From: Comamonadaceae bacterium
GTDB taxonomy: Bacteria > Pseudomonadota > Gammaproteobacteria > Burkholderiales > Burkholderiaceae_C
Direction of reading: 5' to 3'
NCBI GenBank assembly: GCA_027490925.1
Contig: JAIXXF010000034.1
Span: 62,001 to 126,000 of the forward strand
Length of the DNA: 64,000 nt
The notes under the pieces were generated by a model, which saw only the letters and a program-made list of their open reading frames with translations, made no database searches and had not been told where the DNA came from. Of this stretch, positions 19,712-29,757 are shown piece after piece (position 1 is the stretch's first letter; every line of letters begins with the position of its first letter). A program made the translations under genes and the position numbers.

Positions 19712-20878
19712 TCAAGCGCCAAGCAAAATGCGCAGCATGCGGCGCAGTGGCTCTGCTGCGCCCCACAACAGCTGGTCACCGATGGTGAAGGCCCCCACAT
19801 ATTCTTGGCCCATGGCCAACTTGCGAATGCGACCCACGGGGATCGTCATGGTTCCCGTGACCGCGACCGGGGTCAGGTCTTGTATGGTGGCCTCGCGGGT
19901 GTTTGGCACCACTTTCACCCAGGCGTTGTCGGCAGCGATCATGGCTTCGATATCGGCCACGGGCACGTTCTTCTTGAGCTTGAAGGTCAGGGCCTGGCTG
20001 TGGCAGCGCATGGCGCCCACGCGCACGCAGAACCCGTCTACCGGCACGGCGGTGGTGCCGAAACCCTCGCCCTGGCCCAAGATTTTGTTGGTTTCGGCCA
20101 TGCCTTTCCATTCTTCCTTGGACGTGCCCCAGCCGGACTCGTCCCGGTTTTTGCCAATTCCCAAGTCCTTGTCGATCCAAGGAATCAGCGAGCCGCCCAG
20201 TGGCACGCCAAAGTTGGCTGTTTCAGCCGCCGACAGGCTGCGCTGCTTGGCGATCACTTTGCGGTCGATCTCCAGAATGGCGCTCTTGGGGTCGTCCAGC
20301 AGGGCCTTGACCTCAGCATTCAGCGTGCCGTATTGGGTGAGCAACTCGCGCATGTGCTGGGCGCCGCCGCCACTGGCGGCTTGGTAGGTCTGTGTGCTCA
20401 TCCACTCCACCAAACCGGCCTTGTACAACGCGCCCACGCCCATCAACATGCAACTCACGGTGCAGTTGCCGCCGACCCAGTTGTTACCGCCTTTGGCCAG
20501 CGAGGCCTGGATCACTGGCAGGTTGACTGGGTCGAGAACGATGACCGCGTCGTCCTTCATTCGCAGCGTAGAGGCGGCGTCGATCCAATGGCCCTTCCAG
20601 CCCGCAGCGCGCAGCTTGGGGAAGACCTCGGAGGTGTAGTCGCCCCCTTGGGCCGTGATGACGATGTCGCAGCGCTTCAACGCCTCGATGTCGTAGGCGT
20701 CTTTCAGCGTGGTTTCGTTCTTGGCCTGGGCCGGGGCTTTGCCCCCAGCGTTGGAAGTGGAAAAGAAAACGGGCTCGATCAGGTCGAAGTCCCGCTCCGC
20801 CTGCATGCGGTCCATGAGGACCGAACCGACCATGCCACGCCAGCCCACGAGGCCGACCAGATTCCCTACCTTGCTCAT
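19712..20878 (-). CDS. asd: Aspartate-semialdehyde dehydrogenase
   Basis: Asd makes aspartate semialdehyde for lysine, threonine, methionine and diaminopimelate. The 388-residue product begins [20 protein letters not shown], the E. coli-type NADP site. The active-site cysteine is in [35 protein letters not shown] is the late substrate-binding block. It lies 80 bp after leuB and 178 bp before fimV. I see no clear terminator in either gap, so it may be co-transcribed with the leu genes. Confidence 0.97.
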   Translation of the reverse strand: MSKVGNLVGLVGWRGMVGSVLMDRMQAERDFDLIEPVFFSTSNAGGKAPAQAKNETTLKDAYDIEALKRCDIVITAQGGDYTSEVFPKLRAAGWKGHWIDAASTLRMKDDAVIVLDPVNLPVIQASLAKGGNNWVGGNCTVSCMLMGVGALYKAGLVEWMSTQTYQAASGGGAQHMRELLTQYGTLNAEVKALLDDPKSAILEIDRKVIAKQRSLSAAETANFGVPLGGSLIPWIDKDLGIGKNRDESGWGTSKEEWKGMAETNKILGQGEGFGTTAVPVDGFCVRVGAMRCHSQALTFKLKKNVPVADIEAMIAADNAWVKVVPNTREATIQDLTPVAVTGTMTIPVGRIRKLAMGQEYVGAFTIGDQLLWGAAEPLRRMLRILLGA

Positions 20879-20958
20879 CGCGATTGCCCTTTCGAAGTTG
20901 ATGTTCTTCTTTCCCTGGCTCGTCGTGGCCGGGAAGGGCGCGACGAACCTGAGCCTGA

Positions 20959-22047
20959 CTAGCCCTTGGTGATGGTTTTGGTGATGGCAGCCACCACCGC
21001 GTCACCCATTTGGCGGGTGCCGACTTTGGTGGTGCCCTCGGACCAGATGTCGACGGTGCGCAAACCGGACGCGAGCACGCTTTGCACCGCTGTTTCTATG
21101 CGGGAAGCGGCTTCGGGTTGGTTGAGTGAAAAGCGAAGCATCATGGCAGCCGACAGAATTGTAGCCAACGGGTTGGCGATGCCCTGGCCCGCGATGTCTG
21201 GGGCGCTGCCGTGGCTGGGTTCGTACAAACCTTGGTTCTTTGTGTTGAGGCTGGCCGAGGGCAGCATGCCAATGGAGCCGGTGAGCATGGACGCTTCGTC
21301 TGACAGGATGTCCCCAAACATGTTGCCGGTGACCACCACGTCAAACTTTTTTGGCGCTTTGACCAGCTGCATGGCCGCGTTGTCCACGTACATGTGGTCC
21401 AGCGTCACGTCGGGGTATTGCTGTCCCACTTCGGTGACCACATCTTTCCAGAATTGGAAGGTTTCCAGCACGTTGGCCTTGTCGACGCTGGTGACTTTTT
21501 TGTTGCGCTTGCGGGCGGCCTGAAACGCCACGTGGGCGATGCGCTCAATTTCTGGATGCGAGTAGCGCATCGTGTCGAAGGCTTCCTCGCTGCCGGGAAA
21601 GTGACCATCAGTGGCGGTTCGGCGACCGCGCGGCTGCCCAAAGTAGATGTCGCCCGTCAGTTCACGGATGATGAGGATGTCCAGACCCGAGATGATCTCG
21701 GGTTTGAGGCTGGACGCACCGACCAGCTCTGGGTAGCAGATCGCCGGGCGAAAATTGGCAAACAGTCCCAGGTTCTTGCGCAGTCCCAAGATCGCCTGCT
21801 CTGGACGCAGCGGGCGGTCCAGCGTGTCGTATTTCCAGTCGCCCACTGCACCAAACAAGACCGCATCGGCGTCCTTGGCAAGCTGCAGCGTGGCGTCGGG
21901 CAGAGGGTGACCGTGGGCCTCATAGGCGGCACCGCCAACCAAGGCGGTTTCCATTTCGAAGGGTAGTTCCAGCGCGTGGAGCACCTTGACGGCTTCGGCA
22001 ACGATTTCGGTGCCGATGCCGTCACCGGGGAGGACTGCGATTTTCAT
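20959..22047 (-). CDS. leuB: 3-isopropylmalate dehydrogenase
   Basis: LeuB oxidises and decarboxylates 3-isopropylmalate in leucine synthesis, using NAD. The 362-residue product starts [31 protein letters not shown] is the substrate-side loop, [32 protein letters not shown] the metal-binding region, and [18 protein letters not shown] the NAD-binding loop. It lies 44 bp downstream of leuD and upstream of asd. Confidence 0.98.
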   Translation of the reverse strand: MKIAVLPGDGIGTEIVAEAVKVLHALELPFEMETALVGGAAYEAHGHPLPDATLQLAKDADAVLFGAVGDWKYDTLDRPLRPEQAILGLRKNLGLFANFRPAICYPELVGASSLKPEIISGLDILIIRELTGDIYFGQPRGRRTATDGHFPGSEEAFDTMRYSHPEIERIAHVAFQAARKRNKKVTSVDKANVLETFQFWKDVVTEVGQQYPDVTLDHMYVDNAAMQLVKAPKKFDVVVTGNMFGDILSDEASMLTGSIGMLPSASLNTKNQGLYEPSHGSAPDIAGQGIANPLATILSAAMMLRFSLNQPEAASRIETAVQSVLASGLRTVDIWSEGTTKVGTRQMGDAVVAAITKTITKG

Positions 22048-22091
22048 GGCGAGAGGGGTATGGTGGGGTGCGTTGGAGCGGCGCCGTGTGT

Positions 22092-22745
22092 TCAGCCCAG
22101 AGTGGGGCGGTTGGCAAGCCAGGGCTTTTCGGCGAGGCGCCGGGATTCAAAGGCCTTGATCTTGTCGCTGTTGCGCAGGGTCAGGCCAATGTCGTCGTAC
22201 CCGCCGATGAGACAAAACTTGCGAAAGGGCGCGATATCGAACGCGATCTCTTCGCCTTGGGGCTTGACCACCACTTGGCGTTCAAGGTCGATGGTCAGCT
22301 GGTAGCCGGGAAAGGCCAACGCCTCATTGAACAGCTGATCCACCTGTCCCTCGCTCAAAATGATTGGAAGCAGGCCGTTCTTGAAACTGTTGTTGAAGAA
22401 GATGTCGGCGTAGCTGGGCGCGACGATGGCTCGAAAGCCGTACTGGTCCAACGCCCATGGCGCGTGCTCGCGGGAGGAGCCACAGCCAAAGTTCTTCCTC
22501 GCCAGCAAGATGGACGCGCCCGCATAACGAGGCTGATTGAGCACAAAGTCCGGGTTGGGCCGTCGGCTGGCCGGGTCTTGACCTGGGTAGCCCGGGTCAA
22601 GGTAGCGCCATTCGTCGAACAGGTTGGGACCGAAGCCGGTCTTGCGAATCGACTTCAGGAACTGCTTGGGGATGATGGCGTCGGTATCGACGTTTTCCCG
22701 GTCGAGCGGAACGACCAGGCCTTGGTGTACGGTGAATTTCTGCAT
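22092..22745 (-). CDS. leuD: 3-isopropylmalate dehydratase small subunit
   Basis: LeuD is the swivel-domain subunit of isopropylmalate isomerase, partner of LeuC. The 217-residue product starts [20 protein letters not shown] at the ATG at 22745. [16 protein letters not shown] and [15 protein letters not shown] are the family's substrate-contact motifs. It lies 64 bp after leuC. Some Burkholderiales carry a tiny entericidin-like lipoprotein gene in that gap; here it is too short to hold one. Confidence 0.97.
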   Translation of the reverse strand: MQKFTVHQGLVVPLDRENVDTDAIIPKQFLKSIRKTGFGPNLFDEWRYLDPGYPGQDPASRRPNPDFVLNQPRYAGASILLARKNFGCGSSREHAPWALDQYGFRAIVAPSYADIFFNNSFKNGLLPIILSEGQVDQLFNEALAFPGYQLTIDLERQVVVKPQGEEIAFDIAPFRKFCLIGGYDDIGLTLRNSDKIKAFESRRLAEKPWLANRPTLG

Positions 22746-22809
22746 GCGGGTCTCAATCGGATAGAGGAAAGGGGCCGGGCGGGAGGTGATCGGCCCTTTC
22801 CCGTCGACG

Positions 22810-24261
22810 TCAGGCGAAGGTGCGCACGTCCACAAAGTGTCCGTGGACCGCGGCGGCAGCTGCCATGGCAGGGCTCACGAGGTGGGTGCGCCCACCTGCG
22901 CCCTGGCGGCCCTCGAAGTTGCGGTTGCTCGTGGAGGCGCAGCGTTCCCCAGGTTCCAGCCGGTCTGCGTTCATTGCCAGGCACATGGAGCACCCTGGCT
23001 CGCGCCATTCAAAGCCAGCGGCTTTGAAAATCTCGTGCAACCCTTCGCGTTCGGCCTGTTCTTTGACCAACCCGGACCCTGGTACCACCATCGCCAGCTT
23101 GATGTTCTTTGCGACTTTCTGGCCCAACTGTTTCACCACTGCGGCGGCCTCGCGCATGTCTTCAATGCGGCTGTTGGTGCACGAGCCGATGAACACCTTG
23201 TCCACGAAGATGTCGCTCAGCGCCTTGCCAGGCTTGAGGTCCATGTAGGTCAGCGCGCGTTCAATCGCGAGCCGTTTGCCTGGGTCTTTCTCTTTGTCAG
23301 GGTCGGGGACATGGCCGTCGACCCCCAGCACCATCTCGGGCGAGGTGCCCCACGTCACCTGCGGCACGATGTCGGCAGCGCGGATCTCGACCGTTTGGTC
23401 GAACACGGCTTCTGCGTCAGAGTGGAGTGTCTGCCAGTAGGCCACGGCCTGCTCCCACTCTGGCCCGCCAACGAACTGTCCTGTCTGGCGGTCGGTTCCT
23501 GGTGCGAACGGGCGCCCCTTCACGTAAGCAATGGTTTTGTCGTCAACCGCCACCAGGCCCGCACGGGCACCGGCCTCGATCGCCATGTTGCAGACGGTCA
23601 TGCGGCCTTCCATGCTCAATGAGCGGATTGCGCTGCCGCCGAATTCAATGGTGTAACCAGTGCCGCCAGCAGTACCGATTTTGCCAATGATCGCGAGTAC
23701 GACGTCTTTGGCGGTCACACCGCGGCCCAATGTTCCTTCGACCCTGACCAGCATGTTTTTGGCTTTCTTGGCCAACAGCGTTTGGGTCGCCATCACGTGT
23801 TCGACTTCGCTGGTGCCGATGCCGTGCGCCAGTGCGCCGAAAGCGCCGTGCGTGGAGGTGTGCGAGTCGCCGCAGACCACCGTCATGCCTGGCAGGGTGG
23901 CACCATTCTCTGGCCCAATCACGTGCACGATCCCCTGCCGCTTGGACATGAAAGGAAAGTAAGCCGCAGAGCCGAACTCGGCGATGTTGGCGTCCAAAGT
24001 GGTGATTTGTTCCTTGCTGACCGGGTCGGCGATCCCGTCGTAACCCAGTTCCCAACCGTGGGTGGGCGTGTTGTGGTCGGCAGTGGCCACAATGGAGCTG
24101 ATGCGCCAGACTTTGCGATTGGCCACACGCAACCCCTCAAAGGCCTGGGGACTGGTCACCTCATGGACCAGATGCCGGTCAATGTAGAGGATGGCGGTAC
24201 CGTCTTCCTCGGTGTGGACAACGTGCTCGTCCCAAAGCTTGTCGTAAAGGGTACGTCCCAT
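22810..24261 (-). CDS. leuC: 3-isopropylmalate dehydratase large subunit
   Basis: LeuC is the iron-sulfur subunit that isomerises 2- to 3-isopropylmalate. The cluster cysteines lie in [17 protein letters not shown] and [34 protein letters not shown] is the conserved active-site block. I choose the ATG at 24261 ([13 protein letters not shown], 483 residues): an AGGA sits 9 bases before it, whereas the same AGGA directly abuts an ATG three codons upstream at 24270. It heads the leu block on the minus strand. Confidence 0.96.
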   Translation of the reverse strand: MGRTLYDKLWDEHVVHTEEDGTAILYIDRHLVHEVTSPQAFEGLRVANRKVWRISSIVATADHNTPTHGWELGYDGIADPVSKEQITTLDANIAEFGSAAYFPFMSKRQGIVHVIGPENGATLPGMTVVCGDSHTSTHGAFGALAHGIGTSEVEHVMATQTLLAKKAKNMLVRVEGTLGRGVTAKDVVLAIIGKIGTAGGTGYTIEFGGSAIRSLSMEGRMTVCNMAIEAGARAGLVAVDDKTIAYVKGRPFAPGTDRQTGQFVGGPEWEQAVAYWQTLHSDAEAVFDQTVEIRAADIVPQVTWGTSPEMVLGVDGHVPDPDKEKDPGKRLAIERALTYMDLKPGKALSDIFVDKVFIGSCTNSRIEDMREAAAVVKQLGQKVAKNIKLAMVVPGSGLVKEQAEREGLHEIFKAAGFEWREPGCSMCLAMNADRLEPGERCASTSNRNFEGRQGAGGRTHLVSPAMAAAAAVHGHFVDVRTFA

Positions 24262-24402
24262 GGTGGTCATTCCTAAATTCGTTGCGATTTTAAGCCGCGC
24301 CCGCATGGCCCGTTAAAAAATGCCATGGTCGCTACGAAGCCTCAAAAAATGAGGGTATTGTGAGTCTCTGCCGCCGCCAGCCCGCGCGCCTATTGGTTTA
24401 TA

Positions 24403-24419
24403 GCTATTAAATTGCTAGC
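24403..24419. repeat. Short palindromic repeat core, copy 1 (GCTA-N9-TAGC)
   Basis: The 17-nt core GCTATTAAATTGCTAGC lies between leuC and the gltA terminator. It shares its length and GCTA...TAGC arms with four other copies in this window, though its fifth base pair is mismatched. It is flanked by CCTATTGGTTTATA and by GGTTGGCCAAAAAAG, resembling interspersed repeats I associate with Comamonadaceae genomes. Confidence 0.6.
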
Positions 24420-24431
24420 GATTGGTTGGCC

Positions 24432-24472
24432 AAAAAAGCAAACAGCCCGCAGGCCGTGGCCAGCGGGCTGTT
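24432..24472 (-). terminator. Rho-independent terminator of gltA
   Basis: On the minus strand, a 10-bp stem AACAGCCCGC / GCGGGCTGTT (24463-24472 with 24441-24450) with a GC-rich loop is followed shortly by a run of six T at 24437-24432. It lies 34 bp after the gltA stop and would end the sdh-gltA transcript. Confidence 0.85.
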
Positions 24473-24505
24473 GCGAGACAGTTCAGCGTCTAGGCTGCGA
24501 TGCCT

Positions 24506-25816
24506 TCAGCGCGTGCCGATGGGCTGAACGTCGCGCTTGACCGCACCGCTGAACAGCTGACGAGGGCGGCCGATTTTGTATTCGGGATCGCTGATCATTT
24601 CGTTCAGTTGGGCAATCCAACCCACAGTCCGAGCCAAAGCGAAAATGGCAGTGAACAACGGCACTGGGATGCCAATGGCGCGCTGAACGATCCCGGAATA
24701 GAAATCAACGTTGGGGTACAGCTTGCGCGAGACGAAATATTCGTCTTCCAAGGCGATCTTCTCCAATGCCTTGGCCAGTTTGAACAGTGGGTCGTTTTCC
24801 AAGCCCAGTTCGGTCAACACCTCGTTACAGGTCTCCTGCATCAGTTTGGCCCGCGGATCGTAGTTTTTGTACACGCGGTGACCAAAACCCATCAGCTTGA
24901 CGCCGGAGTTTTTGTCCTTGACCTTCTCCATGAACTCGCCCACTTTCGAGATACCGCCCATGGCCTGAATCTCTTCCAACATGTTCAAGCACGCTTCGTT
25001 GGCGCCGCCGTGGGCCGGGCCCCACAGGCAGGCCACGCCCGCCGCAATGGCTGCGAACGGGTTGGTGCCAGAGGAACCGCACAGGCGCACCGTGGAGGTG
25101 GAGGCGTTTTGTTCGTGGTCGGCGTGCAGGGTGAAGATGCGGTCCATCGCACGCTCGAGCACCGGGCTGACTTTGTATTCCTCGCAAGGCGTGGCAAACA
25201 TCATGTGCAAGAAGTTGCCTGCGTAGCTGAGGTGGTTCTTGGGGTAGACAAAAGGCTGGCCCACGCTGTACTTATAAGCCATAGCGACCAAGGTTGGCAT
25301 CTTGGCAATCAGCCGGATCGCAGCGATTTCCCGGTGCTTCGGGTTGTTGATGTCAGTGCTGTCGTGGTAGAACGCCGACAAGCCGCCCACCAAGCCAGTC
25401 AACACCGCCATGGGGTGCGCGTCACGGCGGAAACCACGCAAAAAGAATTGCATTTGCTCGTTGACCATGGTGTGGTTGGTCACTCGGCTCGTGAACTCTG
25501 CTTTCTGGGCTGCGTTGGGCAGCTCACCGTACAGCAGCAAGTGGCAGGTTTCCAAGAAATCGCAATTCGTGGCCAGTTGCTCGATCGGGTAGCCGCGGTA
25601 CAGCAGTTCGCCCTTGTCGCCGTCGATGTAGGTGATAGCGGATTGGGTGGCTGCCGTCGACAAGAAGCCAGGGTCGTAGGTGAACATGCCTGTCTGGGCA
25701 TACAGCTTGCGGATGTCGATCACGTCAGGGCCAATGCTACCTTTGTAGATGGGCAACTCGATGGGGGCACCGCCCTGGCTGAACGACAAGGTGGCTTTGT
25801 TTTCCGCAAGTTTCAT
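24506..25816 (-). CDS. gltA: Citrate synthase (type II)
   Basis: GltA condenses oxaloacetate and acetyl-CoA at the entry to the TCA cycle. The 436-residue product starts [20 protein letters not shown] at the ATG at 25816. It is the NADH-sensitive hexameric Gram-negative type by length and N-terminal domain. Catalytic histidines lie in [19 protein letters not shown] and [14 protein letters not shown]. It is the last gene of the sdhCDAB-sdhE-gltA series, 62 bp after sdhE, and ends before a clear terminator. Confidence 0.97.
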   Translation of the reverse strand: MKLAENKATLSFSQGGAPIELPIYKGSIGPDVIDIRKLYAQTGMFTYDPGFLSTAATQSAITYIDGDKGELLYRGYPIEQLATNCDFLETCHLLLYGELPNAAQKAEFTSRVTNHTMVNEQMQFFLRGFRRDAHPMAVLTGLVGGLSAFYHDSTDINNPKHREIAAIRLIAKMPTLVAMAYKYSVGQPFVYPKNHLSYAGNFLHMMFATPCEEYKVSPVLERAMDRIFTLHADHEQNASTSTVRLCGSSGTNPFAAIAAGVACLWGPAHGGANEACLNMLEEIQAMGGISKVGEFMEKVKDKNSGVKLMGFGHRVYKNYDPRAKLMQETCNEVLTELGLENDPLFKLAKALEKIALEDEYFVSRKLYPNVDFYSGIVQRAIGIPVPLFTAIFALARTVGWIAQLNEMISDPEYKIGRPRQLFSGAVKRDVQPIGTR

Positions 25817-25878
25817 TTTTTTGCTTTCTTGGAGTGGGGTACTCGGGGTCTGGTCGGGGGGCGTTGGTCGTCCGATTT

Positions 25879-26169
25879 TCAGCCGCGCAACATCGCCAAC
25901 ACTTCTTTCACTTGGATTGTATTGACCTCGCCCGACGGTTCTTTGCGCCGGAGCAACAAGTCCAGCAGGTCGTTGTCTGACAAGTCCATCAGCGCGCCGA
26001 GCCCCTGGGCTTGCCCCAAAGTCAAGCCGGATTCGTGCCTGGCAAAAAACTTCTCGATGAACAGGTCGTTCTCCAACAGACCCCGGCGGCATCGCCACCG
26101 GAGTTTGCTCAAGCCCCGCTCGTCAAGCTTGGTGTCCAGGTCGTCTGATGGAAGTGCCGTCCCGCTCAT
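25879..26169 (-). CDS. sdhE: Succinate dehydrogenase flavinylation factor SdhE
   Basis: SdhE (SdhAF2/YgfY) helps attach FAD covalently to SdhA. The 96-residue protein contains [21 protein letters not shown], which includes the conserved RRGLLE-type motif, and [22 protein letters not shown] start it at the ATG at 26169 ([12 protein letters not shown]), 5 bp after sdhB. Its place between sdhB and gltA is the usual betaproteobacterial order and supports the assignment. Confidence 0.94.
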   Translation of the reverse strand: MSGTALPSDDLDTKLDERGLSKLRWRCRRGLLENDLFIEKFFARHESGLTLGQAQGLGALMDLSDNDLLDLLLRRKEPSGEVNTIQVKEVLAMLRG

Positions 26170-26174
26170 GTGGT

Positions 26175-26879
26175 TCAGACGGTGCGCAGAACCATCATTT
26201 CTTTGATCTTGCCGATCGCCTTGCTGGGGTTCAAGCCCTTGGGGCACACGTCGACACAGTTCATGATGGTGTGGCAACGGAACAGACGGTATGGGTCTTC
26301 GAGGTTGTCTAGGCGTGCAGCGGTGTCTTGATCGCGGCTGTCTGCGATGAAGCGATAAGCCTGCAACAGGCCGGCGGGGCCAACGAATTTGTCCGGGTTC
26401 CACCAGAAACTGGGGCAACTGGTGGAGCAGCTGGCGCACAAGATGCATTCGTACAGACCGTTCAGTTCCTCGCGCTCTTCTGGCGACTGCAGACGCTCTT
26501 TCTCAGGTGGCACCGTATCGTTGACCAGGTAAGGTTTGATCGAGTTGTACTGGGTGAAAAACTGCGTCATGTCAACGATCAGATCCCGCACCACAGGCAG
26601 ACCGGGCAGCGGCTTCAGCACGATGGTGCCGGGCAGCGTGCGCATGTTGGTCAAGCAGGCCAGGCCGTTCTTGCCGTTGATGTTCATCGCGTCCGAACCA
26701 CACACACCTTCACGGCAGGAACGGCGGAAAGAGATGGTGGGGTCCAGCGCTTTGAGCTTCATCAAAGCGTCCAGCAACATGCGCTCGCTGCCGTCCAGTT
26801 CGACTTGCAGCGTCTGCATGTAGGGTTTGGCGTCTTTGTCCGGGTCGTAGCGGTAGATTTGGAAGGTGCGTAGTGTCAT
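26175..26879 (-). CDS. sdhB: Succinate dehydrogenase iron-sulfur subunit
   Basis: SdhB carries electrons from SdhA FAD to quinone through three iron-sulfur clusters. The 234-residue product starts MTLRTFQIYRYDPDKDAKPY. The 2Fe-2S ligands lie in SCREGVCGSDAMNINGKNGL, followed by AC. The 4Fe-4S and 3Fe-4S ligands lie in CILCASCSTSCP and CHTIMNCVDVCPKG. It lies 35 bp after sdhA. Confidence 0.98.
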   Translation of the reverse strand: MTLRTFQIYRYDPDKDAKPYMQTLQVELDGSERMLLDALMKLKALDPTISFRRSCREGVCGSDAMNINGKNGLACLTNMRTLPGTIVLKPLPGLPVVRDLIVDMTQFFTQYNSIKPYLVNDTVPPEKERLQSPEEREELNGLYECILCASCSTSCPSFWWNPDKFVGPAGLLQAYRFIADSRDQDTAARLDNLEDPYRLFRCHTIMNCVDVCPKGLNPSKAIGKIKEMMVLRTV

Positions 26880-26914
26880 GGTGGGCTCCGAATGCAATGC
26901 GATGGGGCAGTGGT

Positions 26915-28705
26915 TTAGAAGGACCGGACCTTCAGCGGGACGGACTCAACGGTGAGCGGCTTCATTTGCACCGGCTTGTAGGCCAAGCGGTTGCCTTCGC
27001 TGTACCACAGGGTGTGCTTGTGCCAATCGGTGTCGTTGCGGCCGTTCGGGTGTTCAGGCGTGTCGCCGTAATCGTTCACTGTGTGGGCACCACGGCTCTC
27101 GCGGCGTGCTGCGGCCGACACCATTGTGGCTTGGGCCGACTCAATCAGGTTTTCGACTTCCAGCGCTTCAATGCGAGCGGTGTTGAAGACTTTGGACTTG
27201 TCTTTCAAGCCAATGGCGTTGACCCGTTCACGGAGGGCGGCGATCTTGACAACGCCCTCGTCCATGCTGGCTTGGGTGCGGAACACACCGGCGTGTTGCT
27301 GCATGGTGGCACGGATGTCGTTTGCCACATCTTGTGCATATTCACCGTCGCTGGTTTTGTCCAACCGGTTGATGCGCTCCAGCGTACGGTCAGCCGCGTC
27401 GGCGGGCAGAGGCTTGTGCGTTTTGTTCTTGTCGTTGAACTCGACGATGTGGTTGCCAGCAGCGCGGCCAAACACCAGCAAATCCAGCAGCGAATTGGTG
27501 CCGAGGCGGTTGGCACCGTGTACCGAGACGCAGGAGCACTCTCCCACCGCGTACAGGCCGTTGATGACCTCGTTATGGACGCTTCCGTTGGGAACCACCA
27601 CCTGTCCGTGGATGTTGGTGGGGATGCCGCCCATTTGGTAATGGATGGTGGGCACCACGGGGACGGGTTCGCGCGTGATGTCGACGTTGGCGAAGTTGTG
27701 TCCGATCTCAAACACCGAAGGCAGGCGCTTCATGATGGTCTCGGCACCGAGGTGGTCGAGCTTGAGCAACACGTAGTCCTTGTTGGGACCGCAGCCGCGG
27801 CCTTCCTTGATTTCTTGGTCCATGCACCGCGACACGAAGTCGCGTGGTGCCAAGTCTTTCAAGGTCGGCGCGTAGCGTTCCATGAAACGCTCCCCGTTGC
27901 TGTTGAGCAAAATGGCGCCTTCGCCACGGCAGCCTTCGGTCAACAGCACACCGGCACCGGCCACGCCGGTCGGGTGAAATTGCCAAAACTCCATGTCTTC
28001 CAAAGGAATGCCAGCACGAGCAGCCAGGCCCAGACCGTCGCCGGTGTTGATAAACGCGTTGGTGGAGGCGGCAAAAATCCGGCCGGCACCACCGGTGGCG
28101 AGCAGCACGGTTTTGGCATGCAGCACGTGGACGTCACCAGTCTCCATTTCAATGGCCGTCACTCCAACGACGTCGCCATCGGCGTCGCGCACCAAGTCCT
28201 GCGCCATCCATTCCACAAAGAAGCTGGTCTTGGCCTTGACGTTTTGCTGGTACAGCGTGTGCAGCATGGCGTGACCGGTGCGGTCGGCAGCGGCGCAGGC
28301 GCGCTCCACGGCCTTTTCGCCGTAGTTGGCCGTGTGACCGCCGAACGGGCGCTGGTAGATCGTGCCGTCCGGGTTGCGGTCAAACGGCATGCCCATGTGC
28401 TCCAGGTCGTACACAACTTTGGGCGCCTCACGGCACATGAATTCAATGGCGTCTTGGTCACCCAGCCAGTCAGAACCTTTGATGGTGTCGTAGAAGTGGT
28501 AGTGCCAGTTGTCCTCGTTCATGTTACCGAGCGAGGCGCCGATCCCACCTTGGGCCGCCACGGTGTGTGAACGGGTCGGGAACACTTTGGACAGCACGGC
28601 CACGTTCAGGCCAGCGCGCGCCAATTGCAAAGACGCGCGCATGCCGGAACCGCCGGCGCCGACGATGACGACGTCAAACTTGCGCTTGGTAACGGAGTAA
28701 GTCAT
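26915..28705 (-). CDS. sdhA: Succinate dehydrogenase flavoprotein subunit
   Basis: SdhA oxidises succinate to fumarate. The 596-residue product has an FAD-binding start (DVVIVGAGGSGMRASLQLA) and the covalent-FAD histidine in RSHTVAAQGGIGASLGN. FHPTGVAGAGVLLTEGCRGEG carries active-site residues, and HYQMGGIPTNIHGQV the later FAD contact. It ends EGNRLAYKPVQMKPLTVESV plus a short tail. It lies 55 bp after sdhD in the operon. Confidence 0.98.
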   Translation of the reverse strand: MTYSVTKRKFDVVIVGAGGSGMRASLQLARAGLNVAVLSKVFPTRSHTVAAQGGIGASLGNMNEDNWHYHFYDTIKGSDWLGDQDAIEFMCREAPKVVYDLEHMGMPFDRNPDGTIYQRPFGGHTANYGEKAVERACAAADRTGHAMLHTLYQQNVKAKTSFFVEWMAQDLVRDADGDVVGVTAIEMETGDVHVLHAKTVLLATGGAGRIFAASTNAFINTGDGLGLAARAGIPLEDMEFWQFHPTGVAGAGVLLTEGCRGEGAILLNSNGERFMERYAPTLKDLAPRDFVSRCMDQEIKEGRGCGPNKDYVLLKLDHLGAETIMKRLPSVFEIGHNFANVDITREPVPVVPTIHYQMGGIPTNIHGQVVVPNGSVHNEVINGLYAVGECSCVSVHGANRLGTNSLLDLLVFGRAAGNHIVEFNDKNKTHKPLPADAADRTLERINRLDKTSDGEYAQDVANDIRATMQQHAGVFRTQASMDEGVVKIAALRERVNAIGLKDKSKVFNTARIEALEVENLIESAQATMVSAAARRESRGAHTVNDYGDTPEHPNGRNDTDWHKHTLWYSEGNRLAYKPVQMKPLTVESVPLKVRSF

Positions 28706-28760
28706 GAGAAAAGTGCCTATGAAATGAGACTTGCGTCAGCAGCCGAAAATGCGGCCAGGA

Positions 28761-29126
28761 TCAAATGCGCCACAGCACCTGAATGGACCAACCGGCGCAA
28801 CCAATCAGCCAAACGATGGTGCCAATTTCCAATGACAGCCGCAGCCAGACCGGCTTGATGTAGTCCATCCAGATGTCGCGCATTCCCACCCAGACGTGGT
28901 ACAGCAGTGCCACGATGATCACGAAGGTCAACACTTTCATCCACTGAGGCGAGAAAATGCCCGCCCATTTGTCATAGCCAATGGGGCCGCGACTGAAGAT
29001 CACTTGGCCCAGCACCAACAAGGTAAAGAGTGCCATCAATGCCGCGGTCACACGTTGGCTCAACCAGTCGCGCAATCCATAGTGCGCGCCGACCACGATG
29101 CGCTTGGAGCCGTAATTCACTGCCAT
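28761..29126 (-). CDS. sdhD: Succinate dehydrogenase membrane anchor subunit SdhD
   Basis: This 121-residue protein has three membrane helices at about residues 26-44, 58-80 and 95-118, and starts MAVNYGSKRIVVGAHYGLRDW. LLYHVWVGMRDIWMDYIKP holds the histidine and Asp/Tyr positions expected for heme b and quinone binding with SdhC. It lies between sdhC and sdhA. The ATG at 29126 gives the conserved short N-terminal arm. Confidence 0.95.
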   Translation of the reverse strand: MAVNYGSKRIVVGAHYGLRDWLSQRVTAALMALFTLLVLGQVIFSRGPIGYDKWAGIFSPQWMKVLTFVIIVALLYHVWVGMRDIWMDYIKPVWLRLSLEIGTIVWLIGCAGWSIQVLWRI

Positions 29127-29176
29127 GTCACTAGTCCGTTCGATTCGATTGTGTAAATGGAGGGAGTTGTCTGGAC

Positions 29177-29608
29177 TCAGTACAACCCGAACAGTTTGGC
29201 GCCGAGCGCCAGTGTGATCAGGGTACCCAGGGACAGGGTGGCCAGCGCAGAACTTTTTCCGAACTCCTTGCTGACCGAGTGGCTGACATCCATCCAGAGG
29301 TGACGCAAGCCAGCGATGAAATGGTGGGTGAACGCCCAAATCAGGGCCAAGGCGACCAATTTCCAGACCACGCCGGGGATGCCCAACAGACCCACGTTAA
29401 AAGCGGCCTTGAAGTTTTCAAACGACAACTCTGAAGACAACGAGGTGTCGAACATCCAAATGATGAAGGGCATCAGCAGGAACATGATCGCGCCGCTCAC
29501 TCGGTGCAAGATAGACACGATGCCCGCAGGAGGCAGGCGGTACGTGGTCAAGTCTTTAAAGGCGTTGATGTTGCGGAACTCGCGCCGTGGCTTGGCTAGT
29601 TGGCTCAT
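29177..29608 (-). CDS. sdhC: Succinate dehydrogenase cytochrome b556 subunit SdhC
   Basis: This 143-residue protein starts MSQLAKPRREFRNINAFKDL at the ATG at 29608 and has three membrane helices. SILHRVSGAIMFLLMPF is the family signature near the quinone site, and THHFIAGLRHLWMD contains the heme-ligand histidine. It is the first sdh gene, 149 bp after the GntR regulator gene on the same strand, so an sdh promoter probably lies in that gap. Confidence 0.96.
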   Translation of the reverse strand: MSQLAKPRREFRNINAFKDLTTYRLPPAGIVSILHRVSGAIMFLLMPFIIWMFDTSLSSELSFENFKAAFNVGLLGIPGVVWKLVALALIWAFTHHFIAGLRHLWMDVSHSVSKEFGKSSALATLSLGTLITLALGAKLFGLY

Positions 29609-29757
29609 GGAAACTTTCTTTAGTGGCGTCTTTATGCCGTGTTTTTCTCTACATATTTTATTGCAACGCAGCAAGCTGACGGGACGCTGGCAAGCAATCG
29701 TTGACCTGAAAAGTCGGGTGCGCAGTGCCAGTTGGGACGCATGTCCGGCACCGAGGC

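Noticed and set aside
22746-22809. Entericidin-like small lipoprotein gene between leuC and leuD, as seen in some relatives
   Set aside because: The gap is only 64 bp and contains no such frame.
26873-28570. Very long open frame on the plus strand opposite sdhA
   Set aside because: Antisense open frames are common in high-GC genes. It has no family motif, and sdhA is certain. Similar frames opposite acnB, gltA, lysS and the RND permease were rejected for the same reason.
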